A DNA stretch of 64,000 nucleotides from Volutella citrinella (Eukaryota; Ascomycota; Sordariomycetes; Hypocreales; Nectriaceae): the NCBI GenBank assembly GCA_034401135.1, contig JAWZSP010000004.1:1364001-1428000 (forward strand). Direction: 5' to 3'. A program made the position numbers and the translations under genes. Shown here one piece after another: positions 32,801 through 45,907 of the stretch (position 1 is the first letter of the stretch; every line of letters starts with the position of its first letter). The notes under the pieces were generated by a model. The model was not told where the DNA came from. It made no database searches and saw nothing but the letters and a program-made list of their open reading frames with translations.

Positions 32801-35800
32801 AAGAGCCTTTACCAAAGCAGGTCCGTCTGCCTCAGGCATCGTACTCTTGAGGCGTAAGTTGCTATCATGCTGGGCACCTCTGAAGGCGAGACTCTTCGGG
32901 CCATCATTTTCGTATTCCACACGAGCAAGAACGTTGGACAAACTCGGTTCTTCGGGCAGCCCATAGTAAGCATCGGGGTCATCGATATTCTCGAAAATTG
33001 TGAGCAATGTGCCACTGATATCGGTTTCGCGAGCTGCAGACGACCGCCTAGATGATCGAGATGTGTCTGTTGAAGCCAGCTCCGCAAACAGAAGAGCTGT
33101 CTTCTGCATTCCACATCGGGACGCCGCCGCCGCCGCCAGGGGATAATCGACATCAATCCAATAGAATCGGTCAGCAATGGAGGATTCTTTAGGGTATTCC
33201 TGAGTCCTCAAATATAGCAGCGTGTTGAGCACCAGGATGAGGTTATCCTTGGCACCAGCGTCTATGCACTGGAGCCAATTCTTCAGTGACGAAGACAATG
33301 CACGCTTCATGGACTGCTGTTGATTCATTTGGGACATCAGAACCAGATGGACCACAAAGGGAAAGACTTTGGCGGCAAAGTTCTCTACCTGACCGAGAAT
33401 CGCATTGAGGACAGTCAGGATAGTTGAGTCAGGCACAGATCGAGCAAGGTATCCGCTCAGCCTCGAAAGCCACTGCTTTGAAGAAATGTCTTCCTCCCAA
33501 GCAGCATCTTCGTCATTGACGACTCCGGCATCAGAAGGGGGTGTTTCAAGAGAGCCCCATTGAGATGTCATCAAGACAGACTCAGTCAAACTCCTCTGGC
33601 AGGCCACAAGTAACGGCTCGTCTTCCCTTCCCACTGCCTGGGTGACAATCGTTCTCAGGGCCGCCTCCGCAAGCCCGGCTGTCGCAGAATCTGGATGAGA
33701 TGTCAGATTCTGAAGCAGGTGGAGGATGCCCATTTCCGATCCATTTGGCCCTGGAGCCATCTTTTGATAATGTACCAATTGCGACTCCCTCAGCACATCA
33801 TCGGGGATGTCACCGGAAGCAGAGAACGCCCGGCCAATGGCTCGGCCTGCCCATGCAAGATAATCTGGGCTCAGATTCTGAGTCCGACAACTCTTCCAGA
33901 CCGCCGCCGCACTGCGCCGTGCCTCAACGTCGGATTCAATGATGTCTTCTCTACTCAGCTCGGGCATGTTGAAATCACTACAGAGTAAGCCCAGAGCGAG
34001 TTGACGTGAGGACTCATTCAGAAGCTGGTGTTCGGAATCCTCGTCCTGCAATATATCAAGCAACAACTTGCTCTCGGCTGTATCGCGCTCGGCATTTCCG
34101 GAGGATCGAATGCGAGCCGCTGAGTCCGTGATCGACTTGAAGGCTTGTTGTTGTTCAATCGATCGAAAGGATGCGGATTGAAAGTCTTGCAGATACTTGC
34201 TGAACCACCCATGAAACTTCTGGGCTTTGCTCATGGTTGCCTTGAATTGGCTTTCTTGTGTAGTGCTAGCCTGGCTTGACTCAAGAAAGATGCGAAGGGA
34301 GGCCAGAGTAGACAAGGCAAACCCAGCGACGAAGGATGGCTTGGTAGCAAGATGTGTGACGCCCCGAGATAGGAGGTATTGAGTGATGCCGAGCGCGTCG
34401 TCAGCGCATTCCGAGTCAACGACAAGTTGACGGATAGAATTGAGCAGCATCTCTAGTGGATAAGACTCGGTTGCAACCGAATCAGCGAGACTGACCAGAA
34501 TTCGCACCTTGCGTAGCACTGCGCAGGCGTGAAGCGAGCCCAAGGCAACATGCACCGAGTTGAACAGCTTGCGTGCTATTGCAACCACCAAGGCAGGGGT
34601 CCATATATCATGAAACTGGAACTCGGTCCGTTGGCAGAGGCTAGATAATTCATGAAACACGTACCTAGGCTTGAACATTGGCTGCTGAATAACGGGCAGC
34701 TCGGCTGGAGAATGTGCGATCGCCTTGACTGCATTCATCACAGCACCTGCATACGAAAGGTAGGCATTCTTCGCAAACACTCTCTCCACAGAGCTCTCTT
34801 GATCAATCAGATCAATGAAAAGAGCAACAATGTCGACGAAGTTGATGTATATGAGCTCTACAACCGCCTTTGCGCCAAGAAGGTGATCAACGTAGACTTC
34901 TCCCGTGCTTCCGAATGAATTACTTGGAGAAGCTCCGAAGACCATGCTGTAGGCAAGAGTTGGTGTGAAGTTTCGACGCAGAAGTTCATTTTCATCCAAT
35001 CCGAGGATTTTGGATAGCCTTGCCAGGGCTCCTTCTTGTCGGCGCATGACGATTAGTCCGGTAGCCTCCGATTGAGCGGCAGTTAGAAGCTCTTTCAAGC
35101 TTCCAAAGCCGAAAATTTGAAACGGTATGCTATCGAGGTCGTCGCCCTCAAGCCAGGTGTATAGGAGTTGCCGACTGAAGAGCTGGAATAGTACCTTGGG
35201 GGACTCGAGCTGAAGCGTGTCCGATACATTGGCCAGGCAAGTAGAAGCAAAGCTCATTGAGTCGGGAATTTTCCCCGGGGTTTCAAAAATATGGTAAGTA
35301 CATCGTCGAAGAAGCGTTGGCCAGCGACAAGCCAATCTTGATAAAACCAGTAGCCTAAAGGCGATCCCTGCTGTGTCCTTCGGGTCTGTCGGCAAACTGT
35401 CAAGCACATCAACGAAAACTTCGTCGTGGAGTTTCAGGATGTAAAGTTCGAAGACGTCGTCAATTCTCTCGGCAATCGCATATTTGACGAGCATAGTCCC
35501 TGACTTGAGAATGTCCAGCAGGGATGTGCGGCAAGAATGTATCCCGAGATTGGTGCCATACTCGGAGTCGGCACGGAGGAGAGTGAAAAGAAGCTTGACC
35601 ATGGAAATCTGAGCCGCAGGTGAGAAGATATTAGAGGGAATGCACCGTTGTATGAAATGATGGTACAAATCGCCGACGCTGCTGGCCAGGTCGTGCTGGT
35701 CTCCCAGCCAAAGTCGATGTAGCCCTTCGATAACTCCGACACAGGTAGTCAGCGCAATCTCGCAAGATTGGTATTCCGGATTGTTTAGAATACCACCCAG

Positions 35801-38800
35801 CTGTCTTATCATGTCCAATGCGTTGTCGGGGCTGATGGTCAGGTCGGAGGAGAAGATATCGATCAGGAGGTTGTGGCACATTAACAGCTCATCGTCAGGC
35901 ATTCCCAGTAGATAATCGACAAAGGCTTCAGGGATAAGATCTTGTTGGCTGTTGTCCTTATCCAGTATCATCAATAAATGCATTCTTGCCTTAGTATCCG
36001 CATAAAATGCATGGGGGCTGGTGGAAATCTGAGCGCAGTGCCGAGGGAGAGAGATGGTGGCAGCGATCGAGGCTCTACTACTTTGCGAATCAAATTCATC
36101 ATCAACATCCATAAGATCGATTTGGTCTTGAGATCCATTTTTTGCCTTGCGCTGTTCGACAAGATCCCAGAACTTGGCGAGGAGATGCAAAAGGTCGATA
36201 CCGTCGCGTTGTAACCACTGTAAGCTTCCAGTGGTAAAGTTTGGAATCAACGGATGTAGAACTTGGATGGATGAATTGATGAAACTCTCCGGTTCCACCG
36301 AATTTAGTGCTGCATCAAGTGCATCTTCAACAAATTTGTTGATGGTTGGCTCCACGGACGAGGATTGAGTAGAATTGAGGTCCCCGATCAGCGGAACGAG
36401 GAGAATACTAATCAAGCATGCTGAAAGAAGACTTTTGAAACGGTCGATAGATATTTGGGTTCCTCCTTCGCTGATCTTTTTAGTCCAGGCTGAGACCAGG
36501 TCGCCGAGGTCGCCAAGCTTCGGGTACAGAAGCTCTAGTATGAGCTTTTTCGATGAAAACACGGTGCTGGGGTCCGCAAGTGGTAGATTAGCTGGGTCCT
36601 GGTTTTCCTTTTCAGATGGGATTCGGCGGGAAATCGGTGACTGTTTGTCAAGATGAAGAAGATAGCGAATAAATGGCTCAATTTCCATTGAAGATTTCCA
36701 AGTTTGGCACAAAGTGCCACCTGACATCACACCGGGTGAGTCGATGGCTAACGCAGAAATACCACAGCAAGCCCGGAGAAGGTTAACAACTTCAATTGGC
36801 TGAACATGCATAGAGTGGTAGGACGAAAATGTGGGATCGCCTGAACAAAGTTAGTCCACACGAATCAAGGCAGACAGTTCACGGCGTACTTGGGCTCCAA
36901 CGGAAGAATATCCACCTGATAACATGGTGGTAGGTGCTCCGAGTCGCACTAGGTATCCTCAGGTTTCGAATGTTCAGAATGCAGCGCATAAGGCCAATAG
37001 AGGCATCGCACAGGACGTTGGGACCATTCACATCCGCCGTTGTGACAATGTTATTGATGTCCTGAGATACAACATGGTACGGCACAATATCTGACTCGAG
37101 TATCGCACGTAGAAGCACGCTCGCAGCCCGGCTTGTACCGGGAAGACTAATCGATTTCATGCTCAAAGACCAGAGTTGCCTACACACGTCCAATTGCTCG
37201 ATCGTTAGGCTAGGGTTCAAGACGCAGCTAGGAGTAATTAGCAAACAAAATCATGCCAAGAGGATCAATCGCAAACCTTGCGCATGCAACAAGTGCCCAT
37301 GATGAAGTTACAGGATTTTTATCACCCGCAAAGGTAACAAGATCGCTGAGAAGATCCAGCAGCTCGTCTTGGCCCCATGCATCACTCGCGATCAAAAAAG
37401 GCACAACCTGCAAAGCTGTTCTGCGTATATTGAGATCCGGCGATTTGAGCTTGAGTCGAATTCGACTAGGTTCGTTGTGAAGGCGTCGCTTCTTTCGTGG
37501 TTGCTCGTCGACATCCAAGGTAGCGTTCCGTGAGGTTTGGGCTCGAGAGATTTCCATTATCCGCTCAAGGGATGCGAGATTCTGGACAAAGGCCCATTGA
37601 GTTTCACCAACTACATTGTGTGGACGAAGCCCAAAGAGCGCGATCTGTGGATAGTGTCGAGGAAGCTTCGAGGTTGAAAATGTAACATCAGCCAACTGTA
37701 ATCTAAACGCGTCAGAACGCTTGGAATATTCGAGCCAAAGATTCTCAGCCAATTCTTCAATATCTCTCAATACTGTGTCATCAGGTGCTTGGATGGCGAG
37801 GTATTCGAGGTGGAGGCGTAGAAGAAATATGCTTCTCGAAATCTCAATCCTGAGTGCTTGAATGAGTTCGTCTTGTGAGACCTTCCTAGAGCGCCACCAG
37901 AAGCTCATCAGTGGCAAAATATCCTTGACCATGATGTGTGCATCTTCAAGGTCGTCTGCTTGAATTGTCACAAAAATGGTGTTGAGTATCGAGAAGCTCA
38001 AGGTTTGAAGAGGCCCGAGGCTGAGTTGCTGCAGCTTCAAGACTCGCATAACAGTCTTGGCAATGTCATGAAACTTCCGTGGTAGAGGAGCATTTGATGC
38101 TGTCGCTAGGTGTCGAAGCCCTTCCAGAACGTCTTTAAGCGTGCTGCCATCGGTAGATGGCCCTGACTTCTGCCCCTGTGTGGAGGGGGTAGATTTCCCA
38201 CCCGATCGTCCGAAGGCGGCTGAGCCGGGTGCTGGTGAGCCGCGTGAGAGAAGAAATGGGAGAGTCAATTCTTCTCCGACAGGAAGTACGTAGGCGGCCA
38301 CATCAAGGAAGAAGTCTACGCAGATGTCCCATCGCTCACCTCCTTGGCGAGCAAGCAATTCCACATGAGATTGCCGGGAGAGCAGCTCCACAAGAGTTTT
38401 GACGTAGTTTGGGAGCAGAGGTGGCACGAAGCCCCCGCTGGGATCTGACAGAATCTGGGTGATGTGATCGATGACAGCTGATAAAGTCTTTCGTCCTAGC
38501 TTTGCAGCACCACGGGTTGCGGCCAACCTCACTGCATTGGCGCATTTACTGAGTCGCAATCCGGCGGCGGGAGCACTCTTTTTTTGGCCGTAAAAGGCTG
38601 ACTTTTGATGAAGAACAAAGCTAAAAATTGCTTCAAAGATTTCATGATAGCTCTTGTCACCAAGATCCGCGCTACATTGAGTGAGCTATGAAGTGACAAG
38701 AGGGGTGGGGGGCCAATTCTCACAGATTCGCTGATCGTGTTGAGGGGTTGAGAATTTGCGAAAGCTCTGTTCGGAGAATAAGCGGAGACCATGTCTACGG

Positions 38801-38955
38801 CACTGGCAAGATACAATACCTTCAATAGCCTTCTCACGCTCTTTCAAATTCGTCCCAGACTTGATGGCCTCTACACTAGGGGTCAATGCCAAAACGCGTC
38901 AACTTGGAGGCCGGGGCCACAAACTAGCCAGGTTCATCACATTTGACGATGTCAT
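29825..38955 (-). CDS. tel1: Tel1/ATM-type checkpoint kinase (PIKK)
   Basis: Serine/threonine kinase that senses double-strand breaks with Mre11 complexes and maintains telomeres. Proposed exons: 38955-38921, 38875-38820, 38766-38724, 38671-37277, 37227-36890, 36840-32391, 32338-29895, 29844-29825. Introns are 45-53 nt; the sum is 2926 aa with phase kept throughout, in the usual size range. The N-terminal VEAIKSGTNLKEREKAIEEL fits the Tel1/ATM TAN motif. A very long HEAT-repeat solenoid and FAT domain follow. The kinase domain lies near the end: KGGHDDLRQDAIMEQVF, catalytic loop LGLGDRHGHNILLD, and HIDLGVAFETGR. The FATC end NLAVLYSGWAAYA is completed by a 20-nt last exon. The first exon (MTSSNVMNLASF) is the weak point: its donor GTGGCC is poor, but the next exon has no ATG and a stop just upstream, so some 5' exon is needed. 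Confidence 0.92.
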
Positions 38956-39576
38956 TGTGAATACATGCGGAAGTCCAAGTTTCTTCTATTTGGCGGTTTC
39001 GTCACGGCGCGGGCTACGCTCTGGCCTCAAGACACTCGAGGGGTGTAGCTGAATCACCGTTTGGGAAGCTTGTCTTATATCGTCGCGCCTCAGTGACACT
39101 TCAGAATCGCGGGGACATTAAAAAAAAAACTTGTCACTCTCGGCCACAACCTAGGAGCATAGTCGCAGCGGTACATCCGACCCCAGCATTTTGTGGTCGC
39201 AGGCGAATTTTATGCAGGCATTCCCGGTCGTTGCCTTGAATAAATGATCCTGCGACCTGCTGAGCTCTCCAGAGCTCCTGCCGGCGTCAACAAGCTGACT
39301 GGCAGAATTCTCACCGCCTAACAGCTTGGTTGTTTATTTCGGGCCGCAACATCTCCATTTCCGCGCTATGGGCCAATCAGAATCGCCGCCATCGTCAAGT
39401 TTGACAAGGGCCCAGGCAACGAGGCGGCAGAATCTCAAAATCGCGACCAGCAAGAAACGCCGACAAAGTCCCCAAGAACCTGAGATTTGTGCGCACCACG
39501 GTGCTGTCTCGTGCGCCTTGATATCACTAGGCGGCCGTTACTCTGCACCCAACATGCAATAGCCCCCATCGCCAAC
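38956..39576. promoter_or_regulatory. divergent TEL1/NUP192 promoter interval
   Basis: About 620 bases between two divergent start codons, so both promoters must lie here unless the leaders overlap. It contains a run of ten A at 39120-39129 preceded by TT, the kind of poly(dA:dT) tract that keeps fungal promoters nucleosome-poor. A small plus-strand frame is present but unsupported. Confidence 0.5.
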
Positions 39577-42500
39577 ATGGCCGACATCACAGCACTGGAT
39601 GCTTTGCAAGCTTTCCACCAAGGGCTACTTGCGTTGCGTGAGGGTCGCCGCGAAGGCGCTGAGGCACTGAACAACGAATTTCTAGTCCAGAGCTTTGAGA
39701 AGGAACTCGGGCGCTTCTGGGAGAAGCCTGTGAGAAACGAGAAGAGCCGAGCTGCTGTCAAGACAGGTATGGATACCCGCGGCCACGACCGCGATGCCGA
39801 CGGCGCTGACATTCAATAGGCAAGGTTGTGATTGAAGGCGATGAATACTCGATCAATGAAGTTTTCCAGCAGGATGTTCTCACACTCTCCGATGAAGTCG
39901 ATCTCGACGAGCTTGAAGCTACGCGATGCCTTCTCGAATCACAAGACGATCCTTCCACGCTTGGCCGATCCTTATTAGAATGCGCCATCATCAGATTCCA
40001 CCAACAGCGAAAATATGTTCTTGATATCGTCCGCGTTCTCCTGGAGCTAGACGGGCAGGAGGACGACCTCGAGGACTCGGACGTCTTGGAGGGCGTAAAG
40101 CTCTATGTGGCTGAACGACTGCTCCAGCCTGCCATGGGCGCAGATGCTACGAAACGGATTGTGCCAAGGTGCATGGCCGCCATGAAGGACATCAAATCGT
40201 GGCTGCAAAGGATCTCTGACAAGATGGCCGCAGCCCAGACCCTCGGCCAGACGGGGTCTGGCCGCATGTCCGAGGAAATGGAGACCGTCGAGTTCTCTCG
40301 TATCAGCTTGATGCAGCAACATGAGCTTCTAGGAGTGGTGCTCTGCCGCAGTGTCGAGATGCGACAGGCTTCGACTAAAGACTTCATGGATTTCGTTGCT
40401 GCTTTGAAGAAGCTAGACAAATATGACTCGCTACTAGGTATGGTCCAAGAACCGCATTCGCGTTACCATCGCTAACTCATTACCAGTCCACCTGATTCCA
40501 AGTGTTGGCGCCTACATCTCAGTCTTCGGTTCCGCCGAGGGCGGCTACGACCTAATCAAGGCTAGGGAGCTTCATGGGAAGCTTTTCCCCGCCGAAGAAT
40601 CATCCTGGACCCTTTCTTATCTACAAGCAGCGTTCCGTGCTTGGTGGCTAGCGGAATACAGTGGTTTTTATGTCGATGATCCTCCAGAGGCTGCAATCCC
40701 ACCAAATACCGATCTAGACGAAGGTTCGTACGCCACATGTGTGGGTTTGAGACGTGGCTGACATGACCCAGAGGACCGGCAGAGATCGAAGCTGTTTTTG
40801 GACTCATTGAAGGATGGCGCGTTCGATTTTCTCTTATCTATTGCCGCCGATGTGAAGTCGCCGGACTGGCACGATCCAGTCCGAGCTGGCATGCGAAAAT
40901 GGCTCCAAAGGAAGTCACCGGCACTATCCCCCGACTCGATTCACTTCTCGGACTTTTTCCAGAAATGCCTAATGGTGCAACTCGAAGTCTTCGTTGACGG
41001 CTTCATCTCAAACCTCCCAGATGTGCTACGAAAGCTTCGAGTTGAGGAAGACGAGCAACGCCAATCAAGCCAAACCCATGAACAGGATCTAGATTTGGAA
41101 CGGTTTCTGCTCATCATTGCATATTCCTATGAAGGGCGACCTGACGCCGCCATGAACTTCTGGTCTGATTCTGAGAGCAACCTTGCTGGGTTCATGCACT
41201 GGGCTTCTCGCCGAGCCTCTACGCCGCTCGTTACCGCTTTTTGCGAAATGCTACAAGCCATTTCGGAGAACGAAGCCTGTGCGTCTGCTGCACACGAGTT
41301 TCTCATTGATGAAGGCCACCATTCATCCGGCAAGATGAGACGATCGCAGTCATTGACTTGGGCTCAGATTTTCCGGGAGCTGGATTACTTCTCGGGCAAA
41401 GTCCGACAGAAGCCTGCTCCAACACCGCTATCGCGATTCCGAGGCGACAAACCGACAAGCGATCAGGCTGAGACTGAGCCCGAATCTGCCATGATGCTGG
41501 AATGCTATCTTCGTTTGATGGCCAAACTAGCAACCGAAAGCGAAACGAGCAGGAATTTCCTTCTGCACAACCCCAACTATAACTTGGTTGAGACCCTGTT
41601 TGAACTAGCCAGTAGCCCTATTCCCCCTCTTCTCCGCGGCTGCACTTTCATGGCCTTGCGCGCGTTGATGACTCGGAAAACACTGCAAGAGGGCCAGGTT
41701 ATGTGGACTTGTCTTGACACCTGGATTGCTGGAGGTTACGCTCCTCAGAACACTGGTGCTCATCGGCAAGTTCAGCAATCACCCACTACCACCATGGATC
41801 GGATTTTCGACGAAATCAGCAACGGCTTCGAAGATCCTGAGTCGTTCATCCAGCTACTCTTGGCGCTCGTGTCACCTGCTATTGACAGCAGCCCCTTGAA
41901 TGACGGACTTCCTTTTCCAGAAAACCTTGGTTCGGTGTTCCGAATGCCCGGGATCGAGGTCTATGTTGACTATGTCATGGGCCTTGTCCTTGCCACCAAG
42001 TCGAATGACCTCCAAGACACCAATCAGACCCGTGTACTAAGGCTCAGCTGCCTGGAGTTCATTCTCGCATGTCTCACAACCTTCAACGAAGACCTCATTG
42101 TCATGGCCAACGAGACAAGCATCAATGTTGACTCCGTCGTTTCTGTTACCGACTTGGCAACATATGTCAGAATGCACCCCTTTGCAAGAGTGATGGAGTG
42201 GATGTTCAACGACAAGGTTATGACGGCACTATTCAACGCCATTCACCAGGAGCCAGCTGATGTTGGGAATGCATCCCCAGACTCACCACTGATCCTCGGG
42301 ATACTCCGAGCCGTGGAAGTCATCACGAAGGTCCTCGATCTTCAAGCTACGTACCTAGAACTTGTTCGACCTCTCATCAAGCTTCAGTCCAGTCAACGCC
42401 GGCCGCCAGTAGCCAATGCCGCCTTCGCGTCCTTTGAAGACGGATTAGTCACACGGCTGAGCCTTGTTGTCGATCTAGGTAACTATTGCGGTATTGGACA

Positions 42501-44833
42501 TCCCGATCTTACTCTAGCATGCCTGAAGCTGCTAGAGAAGATGTCTTCATCTTCAAAAATTACCGCCATTTGGTCGGGCTCCAGTCGCCATTCTCATCGT
42601 AACAAGGCCATTGTTGCAATGGAGGCAAACGGCGAGCATGAGACGATTTCTAGGTCCTTCGTGGCCGAACTCATCACACCCCTCGAGGCTGGTCGAGAGG
42701 CCAGTTCACCAAGCTATGTCACCAAAATTTACATTTTGGACTTCCTCTACCAATGCCTGCAGGGCAATCCGCGCAAACCGACCATCGCGCACTTGCTTCT
42801 GGGTTTCAAGTGTAGCGTTGACTCGCTCTCTATTGAAGCTAAGGGGGCATTTGAGTCACGCACTTCACTTTTCCACACCTTACTGAGGCTCATGTTGGAA
42901 GCCCCGGCCGGCGATGCCCTCGGCATGCGTCAATGGCTTATTGCAATCAAATCTCGGGTCATGCGCATCCTACACATTCTCTGGACATCGCCCCTGTCTG
43001 CGCCTCTCGTTATTGAGGAGCTCCGTGACAACGAGATCCTCTTCCATCTCTTGCTTCGCGAGGTTGTCATACACCCAGAGCTTCCTTGGGAGGGTGAAAG
43101 CGTAGCCGCTCCTCACTTCCCCATGACCGACGGTGCAGTAGCGCTTGTGGATTTTCTCGCCCTGCGAAGCATGGGGCTGGAGTATATTGCTATGGAGCTC
43201 TGCAGTATTTCCCAGAACCGGATCCCAAGCGTCAAGCGTCGCATATTCGAAGCTCTCAACGGTCAGATTGTTGGTGATGGCAATACTCCCATCCAAATAC
43301 CAACCATCTTTGACCTGTACGACTTTTTACTTCCGGAGGGTGTTTGGGACGTTCCTCTTCCTCCATTGCAGTTTTTCAAAGACCTTGATCTCTCTGTTTG
43401 TCTGGAAAGCGATGCTGATGGAAACGCTATTTACAACCTTGATCGCGTCAAGGAAATCTTGCTTCTGAAGCGCGGAGAGTCTCGAAACGCCACTGCAGTA
43501 GTCACCGCTCAAGAACTTGCCACCATTGAGAGGGAAGAGGCGATGATTTTAGAGTTCCTTGTGTCTTCGAACCGCCAGAAGCAACTTTCCACGCAGAGCC
43601 TCAAGGTTCTTCGAACTTGGACCAAGCTCCTACTCGTGATGATTGAGTCCAACGACTTCAAGGGCGCTGCGCAGACCTCTTTCTTTTTGCAGGCTCTTCA
43701 GTCGATTCTTCCTAGTCTAGAGGCTTTCGCATCCGATCGTCCGGAGGAAGCCATTGAGCTTGCGAGTCTTGCCAAGATCCTACTGTTCAAGCTTGATCTC
43801 ACCACAGCCGATGGCGACAAGAATGGGCAGGCAATTGGCAACTTGGTGAGCGACAAGCTGTACCAGCTTCTCCAGATCTGTCTACAGGCTATTGGAAAGT
43901 GGGCTGGCACGCCAGAGCTTCGAGCTGTATACTACGCCATCAGTTACCGATACCTGACTGGCATGTCCGATCAAGGACCATTGACATCCAACCGACCGAA
44001 AACCACGCAGACGATTCGAGTCTATGGAGAGCGACTCTTCAACGTCATATGTGACGATGCTTGTGGTGGTGTGCCCGAATGTCAGACTGCAGCTCTCATT
44101 CTTCTCAACTCTCTCGTTAGGATGGGCCGCCAGGAGCGAGAAGACCACGTTGTCGACACGCTAAACAGACTCAATTTCATTGGGATAATGGTGGATTCCT
44201 TGCGCAACGTCATGCAAGAGTGGCAGGAAATCTTCTCTTCCGGTTTGTACCTGACAGATGACCGACTGCAGCATGTCCAGCAGCTAACACGTACATCACA
44301 GGCACCGTCGAGCAGCAGAACTACCAGAATGCTCGTCTAACGCTTCTCCTCGAGCTCTCGCAGACGCGATCTGGCGCAAAGTTCATACTGCATTCTAACC
44401 TTTTCAAAGCACTGGAAACGTCAGGCCTATTTGCAGCCGACCCGGAGTTGCAGATCAACGGTGCCAATCCTCGTGCCCTTGAACAGCATTATGACCTCCT
44501 AGCCAAGGTGGTCCGCATTATTGGAGCCGCCATCGTCAGTCGCGGAAGCCATAACGTCGTCCAAGGCCAAAAGTTCTTGACGGAGCACCGTATGCTTGTG
44601 TCGCACACGCTCAAGCGCAGCGCAGGTATCGGCAGTGGCACCGCTGACGATGCTCTGGACCAGCATGTGGAAGACCTTGCCGACGGTTTCATGGTCATAA
44701 TCGCATCCACGGGATTCCTAGAGGTGAGTTCCAAGGCGGATAGTCTGCTGAACCCTGCTAACTGGTTTACTAGTTTGAGAATGAAGCTGTGGCGGCCACC
44801 AGGCCCCAACGGAAGATTGGCCTGTTCCATTAA
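39577..44833 (+). CDS. nup192: nucleoporin Nup192 (Nup205 family)
   Basis: Large alpha-helical scaffold nucleoporin of the inner ring of the nuclear pore complex, partner of Nic96 and Nup53-type linkers. Six exons, 39577-39766, 39820-40437, 40487-40723, 40772-44242, 44302-44723 and 44774-44833, with introns of 48-59 nt, give 1665 aa, close to yeast Nup192 (about 1680). It begins MADITALDALQAFHQGLLAL with a good Kozak context (AACATGG). The whole length is helical repeat with no catalytic motif. Recognisable family stretches include FWEKPVRNEKSRAAV, EGDEYSINEVFQQDVLTLSD and VEQQNYQNARLTLLLELSQT. The last exon encodes only 19 residues ending KIGLFH. Donors vary (GTATGG, GTTCGT, GTTTGT), yet all phases agree. 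It is divergent from TEL1. Confidence 0.93.
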
Positions 44834-45907
44834 AGTTTCTCAGCTGAATGAAAGGAACGGAAACGGTGGTCTAAGTGAGTGGTTGTGGCTTGGACAACCT
44901 TCTTCAGGGTGGGGAGCCAACGGCGAGCACTAGTAATTACTGTGTGGAATCGATCAAGTCCTGCGGAAGTGAGTGTCTACTGAGCCTTTAAAGCAAGGGT
45001 AGGCAAGAGCCAAGCGATGGAGTCGGGCGGAAGAAAAGAAATGGTCTATGATCTGCTGAATCTATGGCATGGATAGCGGGGGCTCTTACATAGTATTGTA
45101 TGGAGGATTTGTTTTCTCGCAATCAGGATAGACGCGTTGCTGAACGCAAGTCATTGATGCCCGAGCTAGGGTCTTTGTTGTCGGCATGACGAGGCCGCTC
45201 CTTGCAGGAATTGGGAGAGGGGGTCGGCATGGCGGTTGACTAAGGTAGCCAGTAGGCAGGTCGACGTATGTAGGTTGTATAATACCCCCGCTGCCATCAT
45301 ATTGACGAATTGTTTTCCTGGTCCAAGTAAGCCAAGCCATTATTAATAAAACCTAGCTTTTTCTTGCAACCGATGACCTGATGGTTGCTCGTTGCACATG
45401 AACAAAATACTGCTCCGTTCATACTCCATACCCTAGAGCCCAAGTCTGTCCTTCGCGCACTACAATGCGATGGCGAGTCACCAAAACAATCAAGGGCCCC
45501 GTGCAAGAAGGAAATTTTAGCAGACTGCTAGTAGGATATGATTGTGGAGAGGCATGCAGAATCCGGCATGTCGGTGTTGCGTGTTGCAACCCTCTCTCAC
45601 TAAGCAGAGCCTAGTCCTGATATATACCCTGATACTCCGTGCGCCGGCGAGGTAGATGCGTTGAATTGCTCCAAACGCTGTGCCCTGCGAAAAGAAAAAG
45701 AAGAATGCCAAACACCTAATATCCCCTTGTTCCGTGTAAATGCTGGGGTATCGTGAAGACGGACGCCTGCCTGTGCTCCCTTCTCCTTGCAATGCTATCA
45801 TTGAAATGACTCCATCCCACCAACCTGTTCCCTCAACCAGGCTCACATGATGACGAGGCTAGGACGAGGCAGCCGTGATTGGTGTACTGGTGGGGTCGTG
45901 AAGATAT
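44834..45907. other. gene-free convergent 3' interval
   Basis: About 1.07 kb between the stop codons of nup192 (plus) and slx8 (minus). It should hold both 3' untranslated regions. Frames are short and unrecognised. Confidence 0.5.
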
